From Plenodomus lindquistii (lineage: Eukaryota > Ascomycota > Dothideomycetes > Pleosporales > Leptosphaeriaceae), in assembly GCA_025504975.1 (NCBI GenBank), contig JANUWI010000001.1, positions 1,612,001 through 1,676,000 of the forward strand: a stretch of DNA of 64,000 nucleotides, read 5' to 3'. Below, piece after piece: positions 22,314 through 34,353 of this stretch. Under the pieces are notes generated by a model. It was given only the letters and a program-made list of their open reading frames with translations, ran no database searches and was not told where the DNA came from. The first letter of the stretch is position 1. Each line of letters begins with the position of its first letter. Position numbers and translations under genes: made by a program.

Positions 22314-25300
22314 ATGCTTTCCACGAATCTCCATCAATACCCCTCGGCGTTCAGCCATGTTCCGCGGAACATGGTTGAACAGCAACACAATCATCTTGCG
22401 GCGCAGCACTTGGGGTCGTCATCACTCGACACCTTGGCGCGATCATCACAATACGCCGCACTCCAGTTCCATCAGAATCGGCACATGTTATCGCATGGCA
22501 AGGCGATTGTCAAGCCTCACCGGCTGCCATACGCAAGTGGGCCTATAGCGCCCCGAAACCAGAGAGATATGCTCCACGAGCGATCCGGTCGCGGCAGTGC
22601 AACATCAGGATCAGTACGACGAAGGATCAGTCGAGCTTGCGATCAGTGTAATCAACTACGAACCAAGTATGTGTCAACTGTAGCCCAACGGCATGTACCA
22701 CAGGAGCTGACAATATGCCTCAAGGTGCGATGGTCGCCAGAGTTGTGCACATTGCATAGGTACGTCTTGGTACTTGTCTGGAGATGATAGTACAAGCATT
22801 TGCATTGGACATACCAGTCCATGTGTGATTTTTCTCCCTGCTTGGCTGACACAAGGGCAGAATTCGGTTTGACATGCGAATACATCCGCGAACGGAAGAA
22901 GCGTGGGAAAGCCTCCAGAAAGGACATTGCTCAGCAGCAAGCTGCCGCAGCTGCGGCTGGATCGCAGCCACCCGAGGACGTCGACACCCCGCTATCCTCT
23001 GATCAAACTGCCGAGTGTACTCAGAGTAATAGTCCCAAGCCACCCGAAGGTCAACGGTCCCTGCCCGGAACAACAGGTCGCTCGGCCAGCCTGGTAACGC
23101 CAAAGCTTGAACTAGACTCTACTCCGATCTATCAGAATCGTACCATGAGTATCAGCGCTATCGAAGCTTTGCCAGAGGCAGAGATACATCGCCAGCTGGA
23201 CGATAGCATGCAAACGTTGCATCCAATGCAACCGCCGCGTATTCAGACCCAGGGTTTGACAATACATGACCCTATGTCAGAGTACACATCCATGGAAAAC
23301 TATCATCGCAGTCTCACGTACGAGTCGCCACTTCAGGTGATAGCCCCTGGGATGCAGCCTATTGTAACTTCTCAAGACCACGGGCTTGAGTACGCCGATA
23401 GCCCCTACAGCATGTTGAGTCCTCGAAGTACACATGCAGCACCAACAAACCCTTACAGACTACCGGAAGAGCCATCTAGCGTGGGATATATGGCGAGCAC
23501 GCCCACGATCGGGTCCCCAGAATGGATGCTTCCGTCCCCATCTACGACTATGTACTCAAGTGCACCACAACAAGCCAACGCTCAGCAGCTACGATTTCCC
23601 GTCCTGGAACCACTTGTTCCGCACCTTTCAAACATGATGCCAGTAAACCTAGCATGCGATCTCCTTGAGCTCTACTTCGATAGTTCATCATCGGCGTTCA
23701 TGCAGCCTGTCTCTCCCTATATACTCGGTTATGTCTTTCGGAAACAGTCCTTTCTGAGACAATGCAACCCACGAGTATGCAGTCCTGCACTACTGGCTAG
23801 CATGATTTGGATCGGCTGTTTGACTAGTGAGTCACCGTACTTATCGGCCTCACCCTCTGCCCGAAGTCAGCTATCAGAGAAGTTGATTAACTTGACAATC
23901 GGTCTCTTGAAACCTCTCGTACACCAAATGCCCGGCGGAGTAGAGGCCAGCCCTCCTCCGTATGGGAGTACTAACAATGCTTACGGTGTCACCATGGGTG
24001 GGTCCAGTATGCTTTCTCAGGAGTCCGACATCAGTCTGCGTGAGTTAGGCAATTTTCTAATATATGTGTGCTCTGTGCTAACAATCTATCCTCAGCAGGA
24101 GCTCCCGGGGGACTCGACGATGTAGCGACATACATGCACTTAGCCATTGTGATCTCGGCAAGCGAGTACAAGGCTGCGTCACTTCGCTGGTGGAACGCTG
24201 CTTGGTCACTAGCGAGGGAACTAAAATTCGGCAAGGAAGTACCGGTAACACCTCCACCTGAACAACATAGTAGTGCGCACGAGGATCTCGATGGTGTACC
24301 TGTTGATGGTACATACCGCAGTGGGCCAACGACTCCAATCGACTTCACCGAAGAACAACGAGAAGAGCGTAGACGTATTTGGTGGTTATTGTATACTGTG
24401 GATCGGTGAGAAACAGTTTCTTTTTCGCTACATCATTTTGCAGATTCTATAGAGACTAATCAATGCTCAGACATTTAGCTCTGTGCTACAATAGACCTCT
24501 CTCTCTATTAGATGTCGAATGTTCAGGCCTTATGCAGCCACTTGACGATAACGTATGGCAAACTGGCGAATTCTTCGAGGACTCCGCTCAATCGTATTCA
24601 GATTCCACATTTCGTCGACGAGGTCCTACCTTTGAGTGCACCGGACACTCCATTTTCGGATTTTTCTTACCTCTGATGACGATCCTCGGAGAGATTGTCG
24701 ACCTCAACTATGCAAGAAATCACCCGCGATTCGGAACAAAGACCGACTGGGATGACTACGCAAGAGACATACGTCAACAGCTAGTAGCATACAATCATTC
24801 TTTACAAGAGCTGCGGAATGGTGCAATGGACGAAGCCGCGACAGAAACACACGAGCCGGTTCACCCAAGCACTCCGTCGGCTACATCTGTTGTTTCGACT
24901 ACATCAAGAGCACAGGAATCATTGGTGCATGCCAAGATTGTGGAGGCGTACGGCAAACATCTCATGCACACATTGCATATATTATTGAACGGCAAATGGG
25001 ACCCCATTTCGCTCCTGGATGACAACGACCTATGGATTTCTTCGCAGAGCTTCGTTGACGCCACAGGTCATGCTGTCTCTGCAGCTGAGGCTCTGAACGA
25101 GATTCTTGAATACGATCCCGATCTTAGCTTCATGCCCTTCTTTTTCGGCATCTACCTGCTTCAGGGAAGTTTTCTTCTACTCCTGATTGCGGATAAGTTG
25201 CAAGGCGAAGCGAACCCCAACATCGTCCACGCATGTGAGGTCATTGTACGCGCGCATGAAGCATGCATTGTCACACTCAACACCGAATATCAGGTATGTG

Positions 25301-25514
25301 TCCCATCGCGCCGCAAGAATTGGTTGTGATTGCGGATGCCGCATACAATGTACTAATTCTCTTGCAGCGCAATTTTCGAAAAGTCATGCGGTCTGCCCTT
25401 CAACGAGTACGAGGGCGCGGCATGGACGAACATGCCGAATTCGCGCAGCAACACCGCCGGGAGATGTTGAGCCTCTACCGTTGGAGCGGCGACGGGACTG
25501 GTCTCGCACTTTGA
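22314..25514 (+). CDS. xlnR: xylanolytic transcriptional activator XlnR
   Basis: Six exons (22314-22666, 22725-22759, 22861-24039, 24096-24405, 24471-25293, 25368-25514) join in frame into 948 residues. XlnR is the Zn2Cys6 activator of xylanase, cellulase and D-xylose catabolic genes. The zinc cluster is C109, C112, C119, C125, C128 and C135, with spacing C-x2-C-x6-C-x5-C-x2-C-x6-C. It is followed by the basic RERKKRGKASRKD linker. The middle carries the fungal transcription-factor domain (for example SEYKAASLRWWNAAWSLARE and DRHLALCYNRPL), and the conserved end is LYRWSGDGTGLAL. Exon 2 is only 35 nt and encodes three zinc ligands. The exon 4 acceptor may be 3 nt later (24099); both keep frame. 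The N-terminus before the cluster is poorly conserved, so the start is the least certain part. Confidence 0.95.
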
Positions 25515-28500
25515 ATCGCTTTCGGTCAAAGCGTCCCCTGTCACTCTGCCGCGCCACCGAGCCACCCGTCATGCGGCCCCACATCTTTACATAAAAGTAC
25601 ACTACCACAACCATGTCGCCATGCACAACATCACATTCGAATCATTCTACTCTTCTTCCACTTGGCATTAAAGCACGTTGAAGCATGTCATTCACTATAG
25701 TATCGCATATGGACATTGCTCTTTCGGATCCTTGTTTCCCATATTTTGAATCCGGTTGTTTCTTCTTTACTCAAGGTGCATGAGACCTGCACAGAGCTTA
25801 CTTGGTGGGACCGGGGTGGATCTCGGGCCCCATGGAGGTCTTGCATGAAATCATCTTCGAAGGTTCCCACAAGCCGCATCCGACCATTATGAGGTTAGTT
25901 TTTCGGCATTGCGGCGCGCTGTCTTTATTACCAAATCATTGAAGACTACTTATTGCGACACATGATTCCTTGGTTTGCATCTTTTCCAAAAGCACACGTG
26001 CTACTTCATTTCTGGCAGAGAACATCTATAAACGACTCTAGGCGCATCAAAGGAACATGCGCATATTATATTACCTCTCTTCTGCGAACAGCTTTGATAG
26101 GATTTCCTCCACACAAACTCCCAAAGTCGATCAATGTATACTGCTAGAGCAATCGCTCCGTGATGATGAATTACGTGATCTTGACTATGTAATTTTGCCA
26201 ACATGATCCCTCACTACATTACGGACAAGCGACGAAAGGGCATACCAAGATACCGTGTAGTGACCCACTTGCAACGGTCGCTATTATGGCTCCGCTACTT
26301 CTGATGTATTTCTTAGCGTCCCAACGCCCTACGATATGATTCCTAGGGCCAGTGTTTCAGGACTTTTCCCCTGGGTTCATAGAACCTTGCATTTCCTAAG
26401 TTGGCTGCCTTCCGAGGTGGCTATGGTTCATCAACAGAAAATAGAAAGGTTCGCTGATTTGATGAGAGTTCTTAATCACTCTCCACTTCAGTGCGGAAAG
26501 GGCTTGCCACAGTGGATCGAAGTGGCGAATGATGCGCGGACGAAGATGTTGGTCGCTGACTACCGTGCCACGTAGGTGCTTTCCAGCACGTGGGGCGAAT
26601 GCAACAAAGGATTACGGATGCCTGTCGTGTGAGCCTTGCAATGGAAAGTCGCATGGAGACGATCTGATTGGTGATCGTTTTGTGTGGGATACCTTGGCTT
26701 CTGCCTCCCACAGTCACGTTGTATACACCCCCATCCCCTGCTCGGGTGCCTAGCGTAAAATACCCCAGCCTCAGCAGCTAAGTGGTCAGATAGCTGCTCA
26801 CAGGCCACATAACAGCGGTTTATACATTTAGAGCCCCTTTTAGTACTGTTCTGGACCAAAAGGGGACTTTACCATTGGCTGCTTAGATCCACTTCACCAC
26901 GCTAGGCACCCGAGCAGGGGATGAGGGTGTATGTGTATGATGAAATCGAAGGTCCGCAAGCGGTAGAGGATCGCGTTGAGGTAGCAGACTCATACCTTCG
27001 TAGTCCAAAGTCACTGCACTTCAATATTACCACGTGCTTTCGAAATATGCACCAACCACGAAAGCTGCTCCCACCCCGGCACCACGTAACTATCAACCTG
27101 CTATGCCAAGCAATATCAGAATGTTGACCCAGGACTTAGAGTATGTTCCTAGGTGCACGCTACTCAGCAGTATCTAGTCCTAGAAAAGGTAAGAACTCTG
27201 AACGTGTCGTTCGTAGCGTGAAGGGATACGAGAGATCTTCACAATTCACGTTTCTCGAAATCTTTACATCATACATGGACAAACTCAACTATTACTATCC
27301 ACGCCCTGGCTGATTAGCTTCTTGGCGTGGCTCGTAAGTACACTAAGAGACACAGGATGTGGGAAGTGCACACCGATGCTCCAAGAAACAATGCAAGGAG
27401 CGGTGCTCAGTCATGCACCCCAGATCTGTTGAGTGTGCTTCTCAGGTTCTTTCGGGCCAGCAGCATGCGTATATGTATCACCCACCCTGTCTACATGCAT
27501 GGCATGTATCGCCTAAGCAACAACGCTGTTCGAGGACACCGCGTGACATTGACGCCTCTAAGAATCCACTGGCTACCGACTCTCGTGCTCGATCAGATTA
27601 TGCAGAATCTTGTCACTTTGTGAAGATATCCATAACCGGCCCGAGTCGGGTGTACAAGCAGTTCGGATTCTACTCTTGACTGCATTCACTCGCCATCGGC
27701 TGGCGGTTCGCTCCACATGAGTGCTCGTGAAAGCACATGTGCCCAGTGATACCAACCCGGAGTCTCGTACAAGCAGTGAGACATCAGGGATATGCCCATC
27801 TGTGCCTCTCCTATAGATAACTGCTACACGAGCAAGCCACGAGCCCCTTTGCTTTATTGGAGCGGCACAACTTCCCTTCTTCCCGAATGCTCGAGCAAGG
27901 TCCCAGGCAGGAAAGAATGCTGGCCAAATAAGTCAAAGTTTCCACGGTGCCACAACATCGCTTCGATGCAGTGACTCCAGCACTACCGGATCATCTATCG
28001 TGACCGAGTTTTCACATCTGCAGTATGCATCCCAAGCGATCGCCACCCTCTCAACATGCTTCTCCACATTCTTTGACTCCGTTTGTCCTTCGACAAATTG
28101 GTTGTTTCATTTCCTTTATTGGATAGAAGCAGATGGAACCAGGGTTATTAAGTGACCCCACAAGGTACGTCGAGCACTGCCGCACTGGTTAGACAAAGCG
28201 TGCGGAGAATACGACAACGTGTTTGATGCGCGTGAATCATTCTTCGGGCTTCTCGGGCTGCTTGGACCATGTCGCCCACAATATGGCATGGATCTCAAAC
28301 TTTGGTACCAGATGCTGGGGTTGCGGTGAGTGGGCGCCGTTCACTGGCTGTTCGGTTGTCAAAGCCAGCTACAAATTCGGAATCGCGGCCGGATCACACT
28401 GGATAGGCGGGCCTCAAGCTGACAGATCGTCATGTCCCGTTGCTAGGCGACCTTTTGAACAGAGTCTTAACAAGGCACAGTATCGAGAACCCTGGGCCAG

Positions 28501-31500
28501 AAGCCGCTTCACTGTGCTATCAAACCATCTAAGTGCTGCTCCAAGCGATATCGGTCGCTCAGCTATTCAAGGGCGAGTGTCAACGAGTGCAGAAATTCTA
28601 GATCGCTCATGGCATGCGGCTGGCGTAAGGCTTGCATGTGGTGTGCAGATCGTGTGCCGCATTGGCTCAGAAGGATTGAGGAACTCCGCCAGCTGCGGCC
28701 GAAAGGAGCGAAGATGCGATGGTGGCTACGATCGCAGTACACGTTTCGGGCAGTCCTCATGTAAACTATGTCTTCGCTTTACTAGAAGCAGTGTGCCTTA
28801 CACGCCCAGTACCGAAGGAAATGTGGAGAATGTCGTAGACAGGGTGTCTTCCTAGCGACAGCGCATGTTTATACCCATGAAGTACTGCGTGATGCTTGCG
28901 TGCTTTTCGCTGATTCGCTGGCTCTCAATAATCACAGTAAGGATGACCATTTTGGTCACGACCAGGATGGACATGTGGATGGAAGGCCATTTCGGGACCG
29001 CTGTCAAATTTCAGCCTAATCGTCGGTCGAGTACGTCTTGGTAGAGGGGCATCCGTCAGCCACGAGGGTATAACAGGCCTGCAATATAGGTACTTCTTTA
29101 GGTTAAGTAGAAACCATCCCAATTTGCCGCCAACATGACGTGAAAGCTGGTGATGACAATGCCCTGCGTTCAGGAAATCAACTTTACCCTTCCTTTTACG
29201 ATCGGAGGACCGACCCGAAGGCTGACCGCATTATGTGCAAGCGACCAATGTCAAAAAGGAGGAATTCCTCCGCGGCGACTAGGTTCGCGAGTGTGCATAT
29301 CCTCTAGTACTTCACGATCCTGCACTAAGATGCGTCAAACACAATGCGACCCTGGAACATTTATGAGGGCCTCCAACCGTTAGGATTCTGGCGACTCGCC
29401 CCACACGCCAACCCGATAGATGTAAGTGTTACATTCGCGTACGCCGACGAGCTATCCCCCGTTGGTATGGATCTCCACTTGGATGTATTAGAGCCCAAGC
29501 ACGGTCTTCGTCCCCGGTTTCCGTAGTCAATATCTCGAGATGACCGCCAATTCAACAATCAAATAACTAGTACCAGCTCGAAGGCGTGGGCAAAGCGAAT
29601 CTTGCAGGTTCAATATTGTGCGGATTTACCGTCTATCAAGATAGACTGAATTCGTTGACGACCAAGCGCGTATGTGCGGAGCAACAGTTGCGCGCATGTG
29701 CTTGTGTTGCACGAGGCACGCGATGGCTCGGGGCTTAGCATAACGGTAAGATCCCAGCGCTTACATTTGTCTGTCCTATCCAAGGATCCGGACGGCAGGC
29801 AGCCGTCGCTAATGCAGTGCTTACGCTAGACCTTGAATCTGCAATTTTTGAGGATTGTGACTGATTCTAACCAATGGCCACCTTTGAAACTCATCGTTGG
29901 GTCAATGAAGCTCTCTGGCTCCAAGTGAACCGAGCCACTCGGATGCCGGGCTGCTTCTGGATTCTCCGCCGTTGAAATATCGCCAAGTAAAGTCTTCACC
30001 AAATATGGTCCAGAACAATGAGTTCGGTTCACGAGGACTGCTGATGTGGGTACATCTCTAACACGATCCACAAAACTGGTAGTAATAGCTATGGGTCTAC
30101 TGGGCATATGCTGGATCCAACACGTACATCAGTGAAACATCTTGGTAGTGATTTTTTCCGAACGTCCTGAAGACCATGTTTGACTGAGCAAATGGCGATT
30201 TAGTGCCGAACGATTCGACTAGTAAAAGGAAGAGAGTGGTGAGCTGTTTGCTGTCGCGTGACTGAGCCAGCTAAGCTAGGGACACGGCGGCTGCGCGAGG
30301 TGACGGACTTGACTGCCCGGTAATCCTTCGTGAATTTGCCTCGTAGCATGGTATTGAACCCCACGGTGGGTGGTAAGCTATATTCAGTCTGCCCTGGACT
30401 CAGGTGAGCGCCAGCGCGTACTGGGACAGAAGAACAGGATATTGGGCTCTCGGCCCTTGCGTCCGTAGGCAATCTGGCGTTCTAAGAAGCTGTCTGGCTT
30501 TGAAACTCGGTTACAGAGCCAGATTATGGTGAGGATCCACTACTCCAAGCTGGTACCAGAATCTCGATCTCGTGCGGGGAGCACATCATGGAGAAGGGGT
30601 CGCGTATAGGTGTCAGGGCCCTCGAGCCGAGTCAGCAGATCCCCAGCAAAAGGAGTGGCGTGGCAACGAAGGCTGTATGTAAGGCATATAACGAACCGGT
30701 CCGCAACAATAAAAGCCCACATGGGATATCGAGCTTCGGTCGTTGTGCAGCATTTCTCCACACTTTGACTGCGGCAAGTACAAGGTACTGGCAATGTGGG
30801 GACGCATGTATAGTAGTTAGCATTAGAGCAACGCAACATGACTCAAGGAATATCGACTTGTGTGCCAGAACATATAGACCTATATGTGGTGGCGTCAGCT
30901 ATATCCATAAGCATATACGTCCGCTTACCAGCCGTGAACTCTAATACCTTCGCGTAGATGCAGGATACAGCGAGGCCCAGCAGGTCCTCACACAAAGGAG
31001 TTGTCCTCCTGCCATGACCTCATAGAATAGGAGTGCATACTGGAGCTGCTCACGGGTATAGAATTGATATGTTGGGACGCTAGAGTGGGAGGTCCAAGCG
31101 ATTTAGAGCATGAAAACCTGGAACTGGCTTGCGTAGCGCAAGTATGTGTGGTCTTGGTCAATAACAAGAGATATTCCGGTGTCCACTGACGAAGGGCGAT
31201 TTGATGCCCGTAAATGAAGCTGAGGTATATCCGGATGGCATGATCCCCGGAAGCTGCAGATTGCGACGGATTTCGACGTGACTATGTTAATAGCCATCAT
31301 GCACATTGTCCTGTGTGTGCGACTGCAATTAGCATCGTCTGTGAGGGAGTGTGTACTTATGTATAGGCCTTGCTGCGACTTGAAGTCGTGACCTACGTTT
31401 CATACAAATTACCATAACACAAACTCAGCTTCGAGGGAGAAGATTCGTAATCCAAACATGGTGGGTGGAATATTCGCACGTGTGTGCATCGATGTTGGAG

Positions 31501-32464
31501 TAGACGTGGTCTTGGACTGAGTTTCAAGGCGATGACGTTTTTATGCTCGACGCGTCGTTACGCGTCCCACACGCGATTTCCTTTCCTATCCGTGCAATTC
31601 ATTTTCCCGTCAGAACTTCGCTTTTTCTTAGAGTTATGATGTCTCTGAGGCGTGACTTGAAGTCGAGACCAGTCCGTCGGACGCCAGGTCTGAGTCCTCA
31701 AGGCCTTGAGAGGCTCCATCTTCCTCGCAAGGTTTCCCTACCATGCTCTGCCGCGTAGGTACATGTCTCAAACTCGAAGAGGAAGTTATAGCCAGTTCCT
31801 CGATCATGCGTAACCAGGAGAGAAGTGTGTGTGTGACTACTAGGGTGTCCCTTTCTTCGTACATACTGGCACAGCACCTCGATGCGCGCAGCCACCAATC
31901 TCCACCGATCGTCTTTGGTTTTACTGTCTTTCGCCCGACCTGCGTCCGTTTGCTCGCCCGTTTCCTAAGATTCCTCGCCTTCTCTTTCGTGCAAAAAGTT
32001 CTTCCGCGGCTGGGAAGGTGCTGTTGAGCGCATTAGTTCATCCTCAACGCGAGTCCCAAGCCGCTTCACTGTTCTGGTCTCACAAGACCTCCGATTTCAG
32101 GACTGTGTGCGCACTGTACTAGGCGTGCTGGGCATCGTATCATACATATGTGTTTCCCTCTGGTTACAGCTCTTCAGATCTCCGTCCAATGACCCTCGCT
32201 CGTATCGACACGATATCGACAACGCAAGATAATCCACCAATCAGCGAGCTCGATACCCCATCACAAGCTACCCGCGCCCTAGTACAGCCCAAGATCTGAG
32301 CTCAGATTTCTAGAAGAAGACGGGATGCAGGGTCCGCCTTGTATGGACATGTGGGGTATCAGTGCGTGAACGGTGTGGGGGAGGGCGTATGGAGGATCAC
32401 CTGGCCGCTGAGTGCTCGACAAGATGATGCAGTGTGAGATTTGCGGATAGAAGCGAAAGAGACG
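25515..32464. other. gene-poor region
   Basis: About 7 kb with no supportable protein gene except weak candidates. One is a 93-codon minus-strand frame at 29826-30107, which reads like protein but matches nothing I know. A MITE sits at 26.7-26.9 kb. There is no AT-rich block and no transposase coding. Frames near 28.2-28.9 kb look like chance. Confidence 0.45.
26726..26929. mobile_element. MITE with 31-bp terminal inverted repeats and TA duplication
   Basis: Terminal inverted repeats run 26726-26756 and 26899-26929 and share CATCCCCTGCTCGGGTGCC. They differ at one position (26731 against 26924). The dinucleotide TA directly flanks both ends (26724-26725 and 26930-26931), as left by Tc1/mariner- and Fot1/pogo-type transposases. 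The 204-bp element has no coding capacity. Its interior is partly self-complementary (for example CCCCTTTT and AAAAGGGG), so the strand can fold back. The flanking bases pair slightly beyond the repeat ends, so the exact border may shift by 1-3 nt. It must have been moved by a transposase encoded elsewhere. Confidence 0.85.
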
Positions 32465-32766
32465 ATGGCTTGCAGACTGCAACAACGGAGGTGGAGCAAA
32501 ATCTGGTAAGTCGTTTTCGCGATGCTGGCTTCATTTCGGCGAGCAATAACAGGCATGAAGCTTGTTTTGACGTGAAGCTGGACCAGGGGGAGAACACCAT
32601 GTCGTACAACACTGGTACGATCACAGCGAGGTATCAATCATATCTGGTGCGTATCGTAAAGTTTGAAGAGGAGTTTGCCGTTTTGGATCTTGCGCCGTTC
32701 GATGCACACATTGAGCCCCAGACGTCATTTGCGACATACAGCAAATCGACGAAGCGGTTGAATTGA
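32465..32766 (+). CDS. small two-exon hypothetical protein
   Basis: Exon 1 (32465-32505) and exon 2 (32553-32766) join across a 47-nt intron with a GTAAGT donor and a CAATAACAG acceptor, giving 84 residues. The splice changes frame and leads into a reading frame with coding-like codon choice, while the unspliced frame from the same ATG stops early. The peptide is soluble, with hydrophobic patches (YQSYLVRIV and EEEFAVLDLAP). No family is recognised. It could instead be the 3' part of a larger gene whose upstream exons I cannot find. It stands alone in the gene-poor region. Confidence 0.4.
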
Positions 32767-34353
32767 CTCACAGCGAGGAGGTCATATCGACTTGTACTAG
32801 TATGTTCCTAAATAAAGAATAGATTTAAAAGCCTTGTTCTTTATTGCTTTGTACGAAGTGCTAAGCTTATGAATTGGAGACTATAGTCCACCATTTGATA
32901 GGTTCAATTCGAATCCTGCACTGCGTGAACACGATAGGCTGAGACTATAGGCACTTGTTACCGTTTTCGATGATTTCAAGTAAGTCGCATAAAATCCTCT
33001 CCAGTCGAAGTATAAGGCACTTTGTACATCTGAATACGTTAAGACAGTATAATCACGTCAACTGGAGTAACTCAACAACACAAAACTACAGAAGATTCTC
33101 TTACTTTGATACCTCCGCCACTTTAAATCATGTGGATAATTGATTGCTTTTGATATCCACATCTCAATCATATCTATCAATACTTAGTCTAGAGTTAGAT
33201 TCATACTGTGGATTGCTCTCAAGCGAAGACACCTCTCTAATCTGCAGATAGTACCAGCCTACTCCAACTACAAGTGGATACGCGACCAAATCTACAGGTA
33301 AACACGCAGGATATGACGATTTCCAAGGCTCTCTGCCATTCTTATCTAAAGACTCGATGTCTGTGATACCTCAAACAACACACCACAAGAACTTTCGAAC
33401 GATACCAGAAAGACACTACAACAGCACCATCACAAACGAGCTCAAATCGAAACCCTACACTCCATCAGCAACAGCCATAGTACCTTAAACCAACACCAAA
33501 CATCTACCTAACATCCCCATACAACCGGCATACTCTATCAGTCCTCTCACAGCACTCCTTAGTACTACTGTCGGTGCCGTACTCGACTTCGCCATACATA
33601 CGTCTCATAGATGCTCCAAACCTATATTAAACAATCAACAATCACCTTACCCCCAACACACCCTCCTCTCCTACCAACTCACATCACCCCAGAAATACTC
33701 CAACAGAACTGCATGTACATTCAACAGGATTACATAAAGGCAGTTCGTATGGTATATGACAACCATAGGTACCTCTCTCCATCATGTGCATCCATCCTCC
33801 AGGCATCCACCGCCCTTCCCCGAACACACTCCACCCTTTAATCCCCATCCCCATCCCCACCGCCATCCCCACAGACGATTGGAACAAACAGCCACCCAAC
33901 GCACCTAGCCGTCCTACCTAGCATATCCTACACTCAAGACATATTTACTTCCTACCCACTATATATCCTGTAAGTTTCGTTGAAATCTCAGGAAAGTAGC
34001 TTCATTTCATTCTAAGGAATACATACCATAGATCACTTTGGATCTGGCTTTGCCGGTTCTATCTTTCCTTTTTTTTGCTAGGTGTGGGGGGATTGCTGCC
34101 TAGAGTGAGTAACGAAGGGGGTGGGGTGTGGGAGTTCGATTTACGCGTTCCGCCTCATTTCGTCTTGGTGCGTCTGTCTTTTTTGCTTTCTCTTTTGTTG
34201 ACCTTTTTCATGTGCTGGCATTAGCATCACGCTCTCGTTGCACACTGCGATACTCGGACTCAACGGAAATACTTGTCATAGCAACATTCGTATTTCGCCG
34301 TGTATACCTAGCAAGCTATACACCACCCTCCCGCCCACTCCATCCACTAACTC
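32767..34353. other. G-poor intergenic tract
   Basis: From about 33240 to 33900 the plus strand is rich in A and C and very poor in G, with long CA/CCA stretches and CCCCAT repeats near 33845. No gene is supported; the 76-codon frame at 33611-33841 is explained by the lack of G. The right end is the 3' flank of Dbp7. Confidence 0.5.

Noticed and set aside
28223..28855. 210-codon plus-strand frame
   Set aside because: Composition is not protein-like, no motif is recognisable, and there is no splice or promoter context.
32900..32920. tRNA B-box-like TTCGAATCC
   Set aside because: No matching A box, acceptor stem or anticodon arm can be drawn around it.
33611..33841. 76-codon plus-strand frame
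   Set aside because: It lies in a G-poor tract where stop codons are rarer; the translation is low-complexity Pro/Thr.
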